Below are positions 1 to 6,946 of a stretch of 8,319 nucleotides of DNA, one piece after another. The notes beneath the pieces are model-generated. The model saw nothing but the letters and a program-made list of their open reading frames with translations. It searched no databases and was not told the origin of the DNA. A program made the position numbers and the translations under genes. The stretch comes from Chloroflexota bacterium. Its GTDB lineage: Bacteria > Chloroflexota > UBA5177 > JANWHV01. Where the stretch lies: assembly GCA_025450375.1 (NCBI GenBank), contig JANWHO010000301.1, forward strand, positions 1-8,319, in the 5' to 3' direction. Numbering within the stretch: position 1 is the first letter of the stretch; each line of letters starts with the position of its first letter.

Positions 1-25
1 TACCCAGTGTAAGGGCCATTGTCAT
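1..25 (-). CDS. 5' end of a divergent gene, product unknown (partial)
   Basis: Only the first eight codons (MTMALTLG) lie in the window; the rest is cut off by the left edge. The start at 25 is supported by a strong Shine-Dalgarno sequence, AAGGAG read on the minus strand at 34-39, eight bases before the ATG. A second ATG two codons in is a weaker alternative. A minus-strand promoter with a perfect TTGACA lies just upstream (71-99). The gene is transcribed away from ileS. The product cannot be identified from eight residues. Confidence 0.5.
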
Positions 26-50
26 AGCGATATCTCCTTCAATCTGAGGC

Positions 51-64
51 GACCAGGAATGGTC
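51..64. repeat. Inverted repeat at the start of the leftward transcript
   Basis: GACCA (51-55) and TGGTC (60-64) form a perfect 5-bp stem around a four-base loop. It overlaps the predicted transcription start of the leftward gene. It could be an operator or a 5'-end hairpin; chance is also possible for so short a stem. Confidence 0.3.
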
Positions 65-70
65 ATGTGT

Positions 71-99
71 AGTATGGTCGCGGTAGCGAAGGCTGTCAA
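71..99 (-). promoter_or_regulatory. Sigma70-type promoter for the leftward gene
   Basis: Read on the minus strand, a perfect TTGACA -35 box (94-99) is followed after exactly 17 bases by CATACT (71-76), which matches four of six bases of the -10 consensus. The predicted transcript start is near 64, giving a leader of about 40 nt before the ATG at 25. A perfect hairpin lies at the start of that leader. Confidence 0.55.
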
Positions 100-129
100 G
101 ATGCCGTGGTTTCCTTCGCGGTCACTGGT

Positions 130-158
130 TTGACAGGCTCCCTTTCCCATGCGACACT
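130..158 (+). promoter_or_regulatory. Sigma70-type promoter for the T-box leader and ileS
   Basis: A perfect TTGACA (130-135) is followed after 17 bases by GACACT (153-158). The -10 box matches only three of six consensus bases but is preceded by TGC, an extended -10 element, which would compensate. The predicted start near 165 falls at the base of T-box Stem I, as expected for a T-box transcript. Confidence 0.55.
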
Positions 159-160
159 CA

Positions 161-437
161 GGCCAATGGCTTCGAGGGAGCCAGTAGGTTCCCGTGTGTC
201 CGCCAGAGAGCCCCCGAATGGTGCAATGGGGGCGGAATACCGGCAACCGAAGATCACTCCTCAGCCTGGCGGGCGATTCTGGATCGTAGTCTGCCACGGG
301 TTCGCCGCCCGTTAGCCCGGCGCGGGCATGTACACGTGCCCGGTCGAGTGGGCCTGCCGCGTAGAGGGCGGGCCAATAAGGGTGGCACCGCGGGCAGTAC
401 GCTCCGTCCCTTCCGGGGATGGGGCGTTTTTTATTTT
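161..437 (+). promoter_or_regulatory. T-box leader, isoleucine specific (ATC specifier)
   Basis: This tRNA-sensing leader lets transcription continue into ileS when uncharged tRNA-Ile accumulates. Stem I can be traced as nested helices: 162-165/267-270, 168-171/263-266, 177-180/257-260, 187-190/245-248 and 210-215/228-233. The AGTA of the specifier loop is at 183-186, the AGAGA bulge at 205-209 and the TGGTGCAA distal loop at 218-225. The specifier codon is ATC (253-255), followed by the usual A and preceded by GAAG. Further hairpins are at 324-341 (7 bp) and 351-358/367-374 (8 bp). The T-box core at 379-394 forms the antiterminator: 379-382 pairs with 408-411 and 390-393 with 404-407, leaving the 7-base bulge TGGCACC at 383-389. 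The structure was read by eye; all conserved elements are in order. Confidence 0.93.
405..437 (+). terminator. T-box intrinsic terminator
   Basis: CGTCCC (405-410) pairs with GGGGCG (421-426, one G-U pair) and is followed directly by six T, an A and four more T. The 5' arm is shared with the antiterminator, so the two structures exclude each other. This shows control by transcription termination rather than by hiding the ribosome binding site. Confidence 0.85.
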
Positions 438-466
438 GCCGGGATGCCGCGAGCAAGGAGAAGCCA

Positions 467-3400
467 ATGGTCAACGATACAACCGAGAGGCGGTTCGCGC
501 CGGTCTCGACCCAGCCGGACTTCGCGGCCATGGAACGACGTCTGCTCGCCTGGTGGGAAGAGCAGGACATGATGGGCCGCTACGTAAGGAAGAACCGGGG
601 CAGCGGGCGCCGCTACTCCTTTATCGATGGGCCAATCACCGCCAATAATCCTATGGGCGTCCATCATGGCTGGGGCCGCACCTATAAGGATCTCTACCAG
701 CGCTTCCACACCATGCTGGGAGAGGAACAGCGCTACCAGAACGGCTTCGATTGCCAGGGGCTCTGGGTCGAGGTCGAGGTGGAGAAGGAGCTTGGCCTGA
801 AGGTCAAGCGCGACATCGAGGTCTACGGGATCGCCCCCTTCGTGGAGCGCTGCAAGGAGCGGGTGCGGAAGTATGCCGCCGTGCAGACCGAGCAATCGAT
901 CCGCCTGGGCTACTGGATGGATTGGGCGAACTCCTACTTCACCATGTCGGATGAAAATAACTACACGATCTGGGGCTTCCTCAAGACCTGTCACGAGCGC
1001 GGATGGGTCTACAAGGGCCACGACTCCATGCCCTGGTGCGCCCGCTGCGGCACCGGCCTGACCGAGAATGAGATGGCGGACGAATACCGCGACGTAACCC
1101 ATACCAGTCCCTTCGTGGCATTGCCGCTCCTCGACGAGCCGGGCGCCTCGCTGCTGATCTGGACCACTACCCCCTGGACCCTCGCCGCTAACGTGGCCGC
1201 CGCCGTCAAGCCGGAACTTTCCTACGCCCGGGTACGTCAGGGCGAGCACGTCTTCTACCTGGCCGAGGCGTTGCTCTCGGTGCTCCGCGGCGAGTATGAA
1301 GTGCTGGATGTCCGCCCCGGCGCCGAGCTGGTTGGCCGCCCCTACCGTGGCCCTTTCGACGAGCTGCCGGCCCAGCAGGACGTGGCCCATCGGGTGATCG
1401 CCTGGGAAGAGGTGAGCGACCGCGAGGGGACCGGGATCGTCCATATCGCGCCCGGCTGCGGCAAGGAAGACTTCGCCCTGGCCGGGATCGAGAATCTGCC
1501 TGTCCTGGCCCCGATCGACGAGGCGGGGAATTATTTCGACGGCTATGGCTTCCTGACCGGGCAGAACGCCAAGGAAGTAACCAAGGCGATCCTTGGCTCG
1601 CTCCGTGAAAAGGGCGTACTCTACCGCACCGAGGAATATCGGCACCGCTATCCGCATTGCTGGCGGTGCGGCTCCGAACTGGTCTTCCGGGTGGTGGACG
1701 AGTGGTTCATTAGCATGGAGGCGCTACGGCCCCAGATGATCGCGGTGGTCAACCAGATCCAGTGGATCCCCGAGTTCTGCCGCGATCGCGAGCTGGACTG
1801 GCTTCGCAATATGGGCGACTGGATGATCTCCAAGAAACGCTATTGGGGTCTGGCCCTTCCGATCTACGACTGCCCGGAGTGCGGGCGCTTCGAGGTGATC
1901 GGGAGCGAGACCGAGTTGCAAGCCCGCGCCGTGTCGGGCTGGGACGAGTTCGCGGGCCACACCCCGCACCGGCCCTATGTCGATGCGGTACGGATCGCCT
2001 GTGCCGGCTGCGGCGCCGTGGTCTCGCGGGTGAAGGATGTGGGCACCCCCTGGCTGGACGCGGGGATTGTCCCCTTCTCCACCCTAAACTACCGGCACGA
2101 TCGTGAGTACTGGCGACAATGGTTCCCCGCCGACTTCATCACCGAAAGTTTCCCCGGCCAGTTCCGCATCTGGTTCTATTCGCTGCTGGTGATGAGCACC
2201 GTGCTGGAGAATACACCGCCATTCCGGACCTGCTTCGGTTTCGCCACCCTGCGCGACGAGAAGGGGGAGGAGATGCATAAGAGCAAGGGCAACTCCATCC
2301 CCTTCGAGGAGGCCGCCGATCAGGGCGGGAAGGGGGTGCTGGACCACAAGGACTATGGGCCGATGGGGGCCGACGCCATGCGCTGGCTCTACATGAGCCA
2401 TAACCCGGCCAGTAACCTCAACTTTGGCTTTAAGTCCGCCGAGGAGGTGCGGCGGCGCTTCTTCCTCACCCTCTGGACCGTCTATTCGTTCTTCGTGCTC
2501 TACGCCAACCTGGACCGCTTCGATCCGGCGAGCCCCGCGCCCGCGCCGGCCGAACGGAGCGCCCTGGACCGTTGGCTTCTGGCCGAGGTCCATTCAGCCA
2601 TCGAGAGCGTGACCGGGGCGTTCCACCGCTATGATGCCGCCGCCGCCACTCGTGACCTGGAGACCCTGGTGGATCTCCTCTCTAACTGGTATGTGCGGCG
2701 GAGCCGTCGCCGCTTCTGGAAAGCGGGCGCGGACCAGGATAAGGCGGCCGCCTATCACACGCTCTATGAGACCCTGACCACCCTGACCCGTCTGCTGGCC
2801 CCGATCATACCGTTCCTGGCCGAGGAACTCTACCAGGGCCTGGTGCGCGCCGTGGATCCAGCGGCCCCGGCGAGCGTGCATCTCACCGACTGGCCGGTCG
2901 CCGACCCAGCGGCGATCGACCGCACCCTGCTGGAGGCGACCCGGCTAACCATCCGCGTGGTGGGGCTGGGCCGGGCGGCGCGGAGCGCCGGGAAGCAGAA
3001 GGTGCGCCAGCCATTGGCCACCGCGTTGCTGCGCCTCCGCCGGCCCGAGGAACAGGCGCGGTTGGCCCCCTTCGCCGATCAGATTAGCGAGGAGCTGAAC
3101 GTCAAGGCGGTTGAGTACCTGAGTGAGGAATCCACGGTGGCGAGCTACGCCCTGCGCCCGAACCTCCCGGCCCTGGGTCCACGGCTCGGCCCCGATCTGC
3201 CCAAGCTGGTGGCGGCGCTCAAGACGCTGGACGCGGACCAAGCGGTGGCCCAACTGCGGCGCGGGGAACGGCTGACCGTGAGCGTGGGCGAGCGTGAGGT
3301 GACCTTGGGGATGGACGACGTTCAGCCGAGGGCCACCGCCCTGGAGGGCTACGCGGTGGCGGAGGAGCACGGCTATCTGGTCGCGCTCACCACCGGGCTC

Positions 3401-3673
3401 ACCGATGAACTCCGCGAGGAAGGGCTGGCCCGCGAGTTCGTGCACCGGATCCAGACCATGCGGAAGTCGGCCGGCTTCGAGGTCTCCGACCGCATCACCC
3501 TGGTCTACCAGGCCGGCCCGCGCCTGACCGCGATGCTGGCCCGGTGGTCCGAGTTCGTAGCCTCCGAGACCCTGGTCACCACCCTGCGCGCCGGAACCGA
3601 AGGGGTAACGGGGCATCTGGAATATTTGGAGATGGAGGGCGAGGAGGCGACCGTGGTATTGGCGCGGGTCTAG
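467..3673 (+). CDS. ileS: Isoleucyl-tRNA synthetase, type 2, with swapped GXHH signature
   Basis: This cytoplasmic class I synthetase charges tRNA-Ile with isoleucine; 1068 residues. The ATG at 467 follows AAGGAG (455-460) by six bases; a longer in-frame reading from 419 would begin inside the terminator hairpin and is rejected. Domains in order: Rossmann core with GVHH at residues 64-67 where HIGH normally lies; a CxxC at 191/194; the editing domain with WTTTPWT (232-238) and GTGIVHIAPGCGKED ending at Asp335; a CxxC at 398/401; DWMISKKRYWG (451-461); a zinc-ribbon pair C469/C472 and C512/C515; a KMSKS equivalent EMHKS (602-606); then the anticodon-binding helices with NWYVRRSRRRFW. The type 2 C-terminal region carries QKVRQPLA and EGLAREFVHRIQ. 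Length and C-terminus fit IleRS2 rather than the shorter IleRS1. Controlled by the upstream T-box. Confidence 0.96.
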   Translation: MVNDTTERRFAPVSTQPDFAAMERRLLAWWEEQDMMGRYVRKNRGSGRRYSFIDGPITANNPMGVHHGWGRTYKDLYQRFHTMLGEEQRYQNGFDCQGLWVEVEVEKELGLKVKRDIEVYGIAPFVERCKERVRKYAAVQTEQSIRLGYWMDWANSYFTMSDENNYTIWGFLKTCHERGWVYKGHDSMPWCARCGTGLTENEMADEYRDVTHTSPFVALPLLDEPGASLLIWTTTPWTLAANVAAAVKPELSYARVRQGEHVFYLAEALLSVLRGEYEVLDVRPGAELVGRPYRGPFDELPAQQDVAHRVIAWEEVSDREGTGIVHIAPGCGKEDFALAGIENLPVLAPIDEAGNYFDGYGFLTGQNAKEVTKAILGSLREKGVLYRTEEYRHRYPHCWRCGSELVFRVVDEWFISMEALRPQMIAVVNQIQWIPEFCRDRELDWLRNMGDWMISKKRYWGLALPIYDCPECGRFEVIGSETELQARAVSGWDEFAGHTPHRPYVDAVRIACAGCGAVVSRVKDVGTPWLDAGIVPFSTLNYRHDREYWRQWFPADFITESFPGQFRIWFYSLLVMSTVLENTPPFRTCFGFATLRDEKGEEMHKSKGNSIPFEEAADQGGKGVLDHKDYGPMGADAMRWLYMSHNPASNLNFGFKSAEEVRRRFFLTLWTVYSFFVLYANLDRFDPASPAPAPAERSALDRWLLAEVHSAIESVTGAFHRYDAAAATRDLETLVDLLSNWYVRRSRRRFWKAGADQDKAAAYHTLYETLTTLTRLLAPIIPFLAEELYQGLVRAVDPAAPASVHLTDWPVADPAAIDRTLLEATRLTIRVVGLGRAARSAGKQKVRQPLATALLRLRRPEEQARLAPFADQISEELNVKAVEYLSEESTVASYALRPNLPALGPRLGPDLPKLVAALKTLDADQAVAQLRRGERLTVSVGEREVTLGMDDVQPRATALEGYAVAEEHGYLVALTTGLTDELREEGLAREFVHRIQTMRKSAGFEVSDRITLVYQAGPRLTAMLARWSEFVASETLVTTLRAGTEGVTGHLEYLEMEGEEATVVLARV

Positions 3674-3696
3674 GCGCGCATGAAGGAGGCACGATC

Positions 3697-4050
3697 ATGA
3701 CTGAACAAGTGCGCCGCAAGGAGTTACGGGCGCGCTACGAGCAGACCCGTCCCGAGGCCGGGGTATATTGCATCCGTAACAGCCGGAACAATAAAATCCT
3801 GCTGGGGTTCACGCCGAACCTCTCGAGTATTCGCAACAAGCTGGAGTTTGCCAGATCGACCAATACGGCGACCGTACTGGACCAGCGGCTGATCAAGGAT
3901 CTCCGCGAATTTGGCATTGGCGCCTTCTCGCTGGAGGTGCTCGATGTCCTGGAGGTCACGCCCGCGATGACCCAGGCGGAAATCCTGGCGGATCTGGCCA
4001 CGCTGGAGCAACTCTGGCGCGAAAAAATAGACCCCTCGTTGCTGTATTGA
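3697..4050 (+). CDS. Small GIY-YIG-like nuclease family protein
   Basis: 117 residues. The start is fixed by AAGGAGG (3683-3689), seven bases before the ATG; the reading frame is open further upstream but that overlaps ileS. The beginning resembles short stand-alone GIY-YIG proteins of Gram-positive bacteria: a charged N-terminal helix, then PEAGVY (residues 19-24) as the GIY element and ILLG (34-37) where YIG belongs, followed by Arg46 and a late Glu104 in LEQLW, which may be the metal-binding residue. The Tyr of YIG is replaced by Leu35, so nuclease activity is doubtful. It lies 23 nt after ileS with no terminator between, so co-transcription under the T-box is likely. The cellular role is unknown; the family name is more certain than any function. 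Confidence 0.8.
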   Translation: MTEQVRRKELRARYEQTRPEAGVYCIRNSRNNKILLGFTPNLSSIRNKLEFARSTNTATVLDQRLIKDLREFGIGAFSLEVLDVLEVTPAMTQAEILADLATLEQLWREKIDPSLLY

Positions 4051-4056
4051 ATCCCG

Positions 4057-4097
4057 GCCAATTGCCCGGCATTGGCGTATCCAGGTGTAAAAACCTG
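4057..4097. repeat. Two short inverted repeats between convergent genes
   Basis: GCCAAT (4057-4062) pairs with ATTGGC (4071-4076), and CAGGT (4082-4086) with ACCTG (4093-4097). They lie in the 84-bp gap between the GIY-YIG gene and the convergent membrane protein gene. Neither stem is followed by a T-run on either strand, so an intrinsic terminator is not shown; a weak bidirectional stop is possible. Confidence 0.3.
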
Positions 4098-4134
4098 ATC
4101 TATGCGCGGCAAGGCTTTTCGCCTGGTGGCCAAT

Positions 4135-4740
4135 CTAGTCGGCGTCTTCCCCTGCCGCGATAGAACTCCGAGGAATGGGAAGAGCGCCCGTTCGCGCCGG
4201 CAGGCGCCCAAATAGGCGGGCAGCCGCGAAAGCCCGCACGGCAGCGGATCCCAGCAAGGCGGCAAAGGCCAGGCATGTGACGACGATGATGAGAGAGAGG
4301 CCGGTGCCCCAGAGGGGCGGGCTGAAAATGAACGTTTCCCAAAAAAAGAGAACCGCTGTATAAAGCGCGAAAAGCGATCCCATGCCCAGCAAGCCGCCAC
4401 TCACCACTGAAAGGGACGCCGCACGGCGGCCGCCGCGCAATCGCAGGGCGCTGTTCGCCAGTATGCAAGGCGCCAGGAGAACCAGTGCGAGCGCGAACAG
4501 AATGGGGTCGGACCCGAGCGCAAGGGCGCAGGCCAGAAACAGGACGAACGCGATGATGGTATTGCTTACGGACAGCCATTGATGGAGCAACATCTGTTGC
4601 CGCAAGCCGCCACGCACGACTTCTCCGACCGCCGAGCCTGGGACCGTGGGCGGCGGGCCTGGAGAACCCGCTGAGGGTGCTCCTGCCGACCATGCGGGAA
4701 CGCGCACGGTCGGCACGATGCTGGAGAGAGGCTCACTCAT
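4135..4740 (-). CDS. Four-helix membrane protein of unknown function
   Basis: About 201 residues, family not recognised. The first 45 or so residues are rich in Pro, Ala and Gly and look disordered. Four hydrophobic stretches follow at roughly residues 60-75, 80-96, 112-135 and 147-172, then a short Arg-rich, probably cytoplasmic tail. GGGAG on the minus strand lies ten bases before the ATG at 4740. An ATG three codons earlier (4749) sits one base from the GGGAG and could be used only as a nearly leaderless start. A GATAAT hexamer (4759-4764) would put a transcript start at about 4752, with only a poor -35 box. The gene lies downstream of the interrupted XRE regulator on the same strand, so the two probably form an operon. 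No catalytic motif or signal peptide is evident. Other frames here give Arg- and Pro-rich peptides without membrane segments. Confidence 0.75.
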   Translation of the reverse strand: MSEPLSSIVPTVRVPAWSAGAPSAGSPGPPPTVPGSAVGEVVRGGLRQQMLLHQWLSVSNTIIAFVLFLACALALGSDPILFALALVLLAPCILANSALRLRGGRRAASLSVVSGGLLGMGSLFALYTAVLFFWETFIFSPPLWGTGLSLIIVVTCLAFAALLGSAAVRAFAAARLFGRLPARTGALPIPRSSIAAGEDAD

Positions 4741-4783
4741 GTCGTCCATACTCCCACTATTATCGCGTATTGAACGTGAAGAT

Positions 4784-5101
4784 TCACCGTTCCGCGAGGA
4801 TTAAGAGGTCGATCGTCTCGTCGCCAATTCTCGCCCGGAGCACCAGCTCGCCGCCAAGCGCCTCCACGAACCGCCGCACCGTGGAGATTTGCGGATCGTC
4901 CTGGTGCTCGATCCGGGAGATATTTGACTGGGCAACCCCCAGCGCCCACGCGAGTTCGTGCTGCGGCACGCTTCGATGCTGGCGTAACTCCCGTAGCACC
5001 AAGATCTGCTCGCGGATTTCTTGCTCGTACGCATCGATCCGCGCCCGCCGCTCAGGACTTGCCTCTACGGCGGCGGTGAACTAGTTGAACTTTCTTGGCA
5101 T
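4784..5101 (-). pseudogene. XRE-family HTH regulator (HigA-like) with in-frame amber codon
   Basis: The natural start appears to be the ATG at 5101, preceded by GAGG. It reads MPRKFN, then TAG at 5081-5083, and continues in frame as FTAAVEASPERRARI through a complete regulator to a TGA at 4784. MPRKFN followed by Glu-Leu and a SPERRARI segment is a familiar N-terminus of small XRE proteins, so TAG probably replaces GAG by one base. The helix-turn-helix lies at about residues 37-65 (LRELR, then LAWALGVAQSNISRIE), followed by STVRRFVEALGGEL, typical of HigA-type antitoxins. A 72-residue product from a TTG at 5002 would keep most of the HTH but lacks a good ribosome binding site. No RelE/HigB toxin gene is visible beside it. 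It could be an inactive gene, a recent mutation or a sequencing error. Confidence 0.7.
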
Positions 5102-5737
5102 GTTTCGCCTCGTTGTTTCGTTTCGTCCAAACTTGTGCCAAGTGTCGATCAAATAAGTTGAGTCCACTTCCCACGCCATGGGTCTCCATTCATTGCTTTT
5201 GGTCTGGTAACACAGCATTTGCAGCCAACTGAATCACGAAGGCACCTCTCTTCTGGAGCGTCCAGAGCAAATACCTCCACCAAAAACGATATCAATGGCG
5301 AAGGCGCATGGCCCGAAACCAAGCGACATGCAAGCACTGGCGGCCAAGCCAACATGCGCGATTGGTGCGACGAGGAGGGTGGCGTGGACGAGGCAGGGAT
5401 CTACCACATGAGCAGGGCGAACCCAGTCGGCAACTGGGACTTGTGACGGCTACCCTTCCCTGCATCCGCCCCTGCGGCCTTCGTGAAGTGGCCGTCTTCA
5501 CATAGGAGCGAGTACACGGTGCATTCATGTTCGCCCTGGTCGTGGCCGATTCTTCACCGGCTTGGTCGCAGTCGCACAGGCATTACGAGAGCGCCCCGGT
5601 TATGCAACGCCATGCGAAGAATGAACGCTTCCTTCCCATGGAAGCAGCGATCCACCGACGTCTACCTCATCTTCTCGCACTGGAGATCGACTACTCACTG
5701 GCAAACAGCGTGCATCCAAGCGGGAATCCGGCATCCT
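5102..5737. other. Gene-free stretch with small inverted repeats
   Basis: No reading frame here looks like a real protein: the longer ones are rich in Ser, Arg, His, Trp and Cys, lack good ribosome binding sites or run antisense to the neighbouring AlbA_2 gene. The first 200 bp are visibly poorer in GC than ileS. Perfect hairpins are found at 5422-5438 (CCCAGT/ACTGGG, loop 5) and 5483-5501 (GTGAAG/CTTCAC, loop 7). No T-run follows either, so neither is a clear terminator. The minus strand beyond the AlbA_2 stop stays open for 44 codons to a TAA at 5600, but nothing recognisable is encoded. The stretch may be a degraded insertion or hold a small RNA; the sequence alone does not decide. Confidence 0.4.
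5131..5143. promoter_or_regulatory. Palindrome upstream of the XRE gene, possible operator
   Basis: ACTTG (5131-5135) and CAAGT (5139-5143) form a perfect 5+3+5 palindrome about 30 bp upstream of the ATG at 5101. Regulators of this family often bind short palindromes in their own promoter, so autoregulation is plausible but inferred from position only. Confidence 0.35.
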
Positions 5738-6940
5738 CTAGCGGTTCGTCTCAAGTGGCATCCAGAATGTTTCGCCTCCCGCGCCTACCTGCTCAATCAG
5801 CCGGCCTACCAGTTCGCGTGCAATCTTGCGCGGATGATCTACAAGCTCGGATGCCGTTACACGAGCAGTTCGTCGGTAGTCCGCTGTACGCTGCATCGGC
5901 TCCCCATCCAAGTAATCAGGCTGCGGCCGGACAATGCGAAACCGTTTGAGACCGGTGACGGCGACGCCAACATCGACTGCACCAACAAAAGCCGCCGCTG
6001 CGTACACCTCACCGAGCACGAAACAGGCTCGTGTAGTGAGACCGGCCACCAGATCGGCCATGAGGCGCTTGCGGCCGGCGGCTAATTCTGCCGGGGCATT
6101 AGTGCAGGCCGCCCGTCCACAGAACAGATACCCGACCCCGCTCTCCGTAATACTGAGATCTACAATCCTGTCGTGCGCCTGCACGGCATCAGAGGATCCA
6201 CAGCGCCAACCGCCCTCGTGTGGTTGACCGTTGCCGACAGAAAATTGTGGTGCAAAAGGGCGCCGATATACCGCTTCTACCGGAAGAAGAAGATTGTAAA
6301 AGAAGTTCGTCGCATTGGATCCCGCGACCGCATGTGCCAACAGCGTGTCATCGGGAACGACCGGACGAATCATCACATGGAGGTCGCCAAACCCTGGATC
6401 CGGTGCCCAAAGAGCATGGTTGCGCTCAATTGTCTGTTCTAGGAGTAGCATTCCGTCGGTCTCCCACTTCTGGCGTCGCGCATAAAGACGCGCCACCTCA
6501 GCTTCGCCCATAGGGACGCTGGTTACGTCGACCCGCTGGTAGTACCGCTTGTCCTTGTCAACGATGACCATGTGCGGAGCGCGGGGGGATTGAGGGACGA
6601 CGACCACAAGGTAGCCTGTCGCCGGGTCTACCTCTATCGGCAACTGGTGGGTAATGACATACGGTGGCTCGGAGATACAGGTGGTGACCACCTGATCGAC
6701 TCGTTCCTGCGCGCCCTTCAACTTAATTGGGGTGAGCACTGTAGGACGTCCTTGCGCATCCTCATCGACGCCGTAAAGAAGGACGCCTCCATTGTTCGCC
6801 ATGGCGGCGATGTCTTTGGCGAGTTCCTTGTTCTTGCCTAGTTCCGGAAGCCCGCGCTTTGCATCGAACACTTCGGTTTCGCTCAGACTTCTGGCGTCCG
6901 CGGCAGCCTCAACCTCGACGGCACCTTTCGGTATCCACAT
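5738..6940 (-). CDS. AlbA_2 (Schlafen-type) domain protein
   Basis: About 400 residues. The N-terminal 150 residues match the AlbA_2 domain: SETEVFDAKRGLPE (residues 20-33), then KELAKDIAAMANNGGVLLYGVDED (38-61), the usual helix plus glycine-rich strand, and later RYYQRVDVTSVPM. This domain binds nucleic acid or nucleotides in regulators and Schlafen-like proteins. The remaining 240 or so residues are not recognised; they are soluble, with no membrane segment. The start at 6940 is favoured because GAGGAG lies nine bases upstream; the ATG at 6946 is only three bases from it. The gene is divergent from the HEPN-like gene across about 250 bp. It has no partner on its own strand within several hundred bases. 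The biochemical role is unknown; a part in defence or stress response is an inference from domain type and neighbour. Confidence 0.8.
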   Translation of the reverse strand: MWIPKGAVEVEAAADARSLSETEVFDAKRGLPELGKNKELAKDIAAMANNGGVLLYGVDEDAQGRPTVLTPIKLKGAQERVDQVVTTCISEPPYVITHQLPIEVDPATGYLVVVVPQSPRAPHMVIVDKDKRYYQRVDVTSVPMGEAEVARLYARRQKWETDGMLLLEQTIERNHALWAPDPGFGDLHVMIRPVVPDDTLLAHAVAGSNATNFFYNLLLPVEAVYRRPFAPQFSVGNGQPHEGGWRCGSSDAVQAHDRIVDLSITESGVGYLFCGRAACTNAPAELAAGRKRLMADLVAGLTTRACFVLGEVYAAAAFVGAVDVGVAVTGLKRFRIVRPQPDYLDGEPMQRTADYRRTARVTASELVDHPRKIARELVGRLIEQVGAGGETFWMPLETNR

Positions 6941-6946
6941 GGGCAT

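Noticed and set aside
419..466. Longer N-terminus for IleRS starting at 419
   Set aside because: The extension lies inside the T-box terminator and has no ribosome binding site; the ATG at 467 has an ideal one.
431..1657. Long open frame of 408 codons on the minus strand opposite ileS
   Set aside because: It is a mirror effect of GC-rich codons in ileS; its peptide is rich in Gly, Ala, His and Leu without family features.
4100..4693. Alternative minus-strand frame overlapping the membrane protein gene
   Set aside because: Its peptide is Arg- and Pro-rich without membrane segments, whereas the chosen frame has four clear hydrophobic helices.
5149..5355. Minus-strand 68-codon frame upstream of the XRE gene, considered as a toxin partner
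   Set aside because: It does not resemble RelE/HigB proteins, is Cys-rich and lacks a ribosome binding site.
5340..5460. Possible group II intron start (GTGCGACGAG-like sequence)
   Set aside because: No domain V hairpin or reverse transcriptase gene is present nearby.
5600..5740. Readthrough of the AlbA_2 TAG into 44 further codons
   Set aside because: ileS, the membrane protein, HEPN-like and permease genes also end in TAG, so TAG is an ordinary stop here; the extension shows no domain.
5483..6085. Plus-strand open frame of 200 codons from 5483
   Set aside because: Most of it is antisense to the AlbA_2 gene; it is rich in Trp, Ser, Arg and His and has no ribosome binding site.
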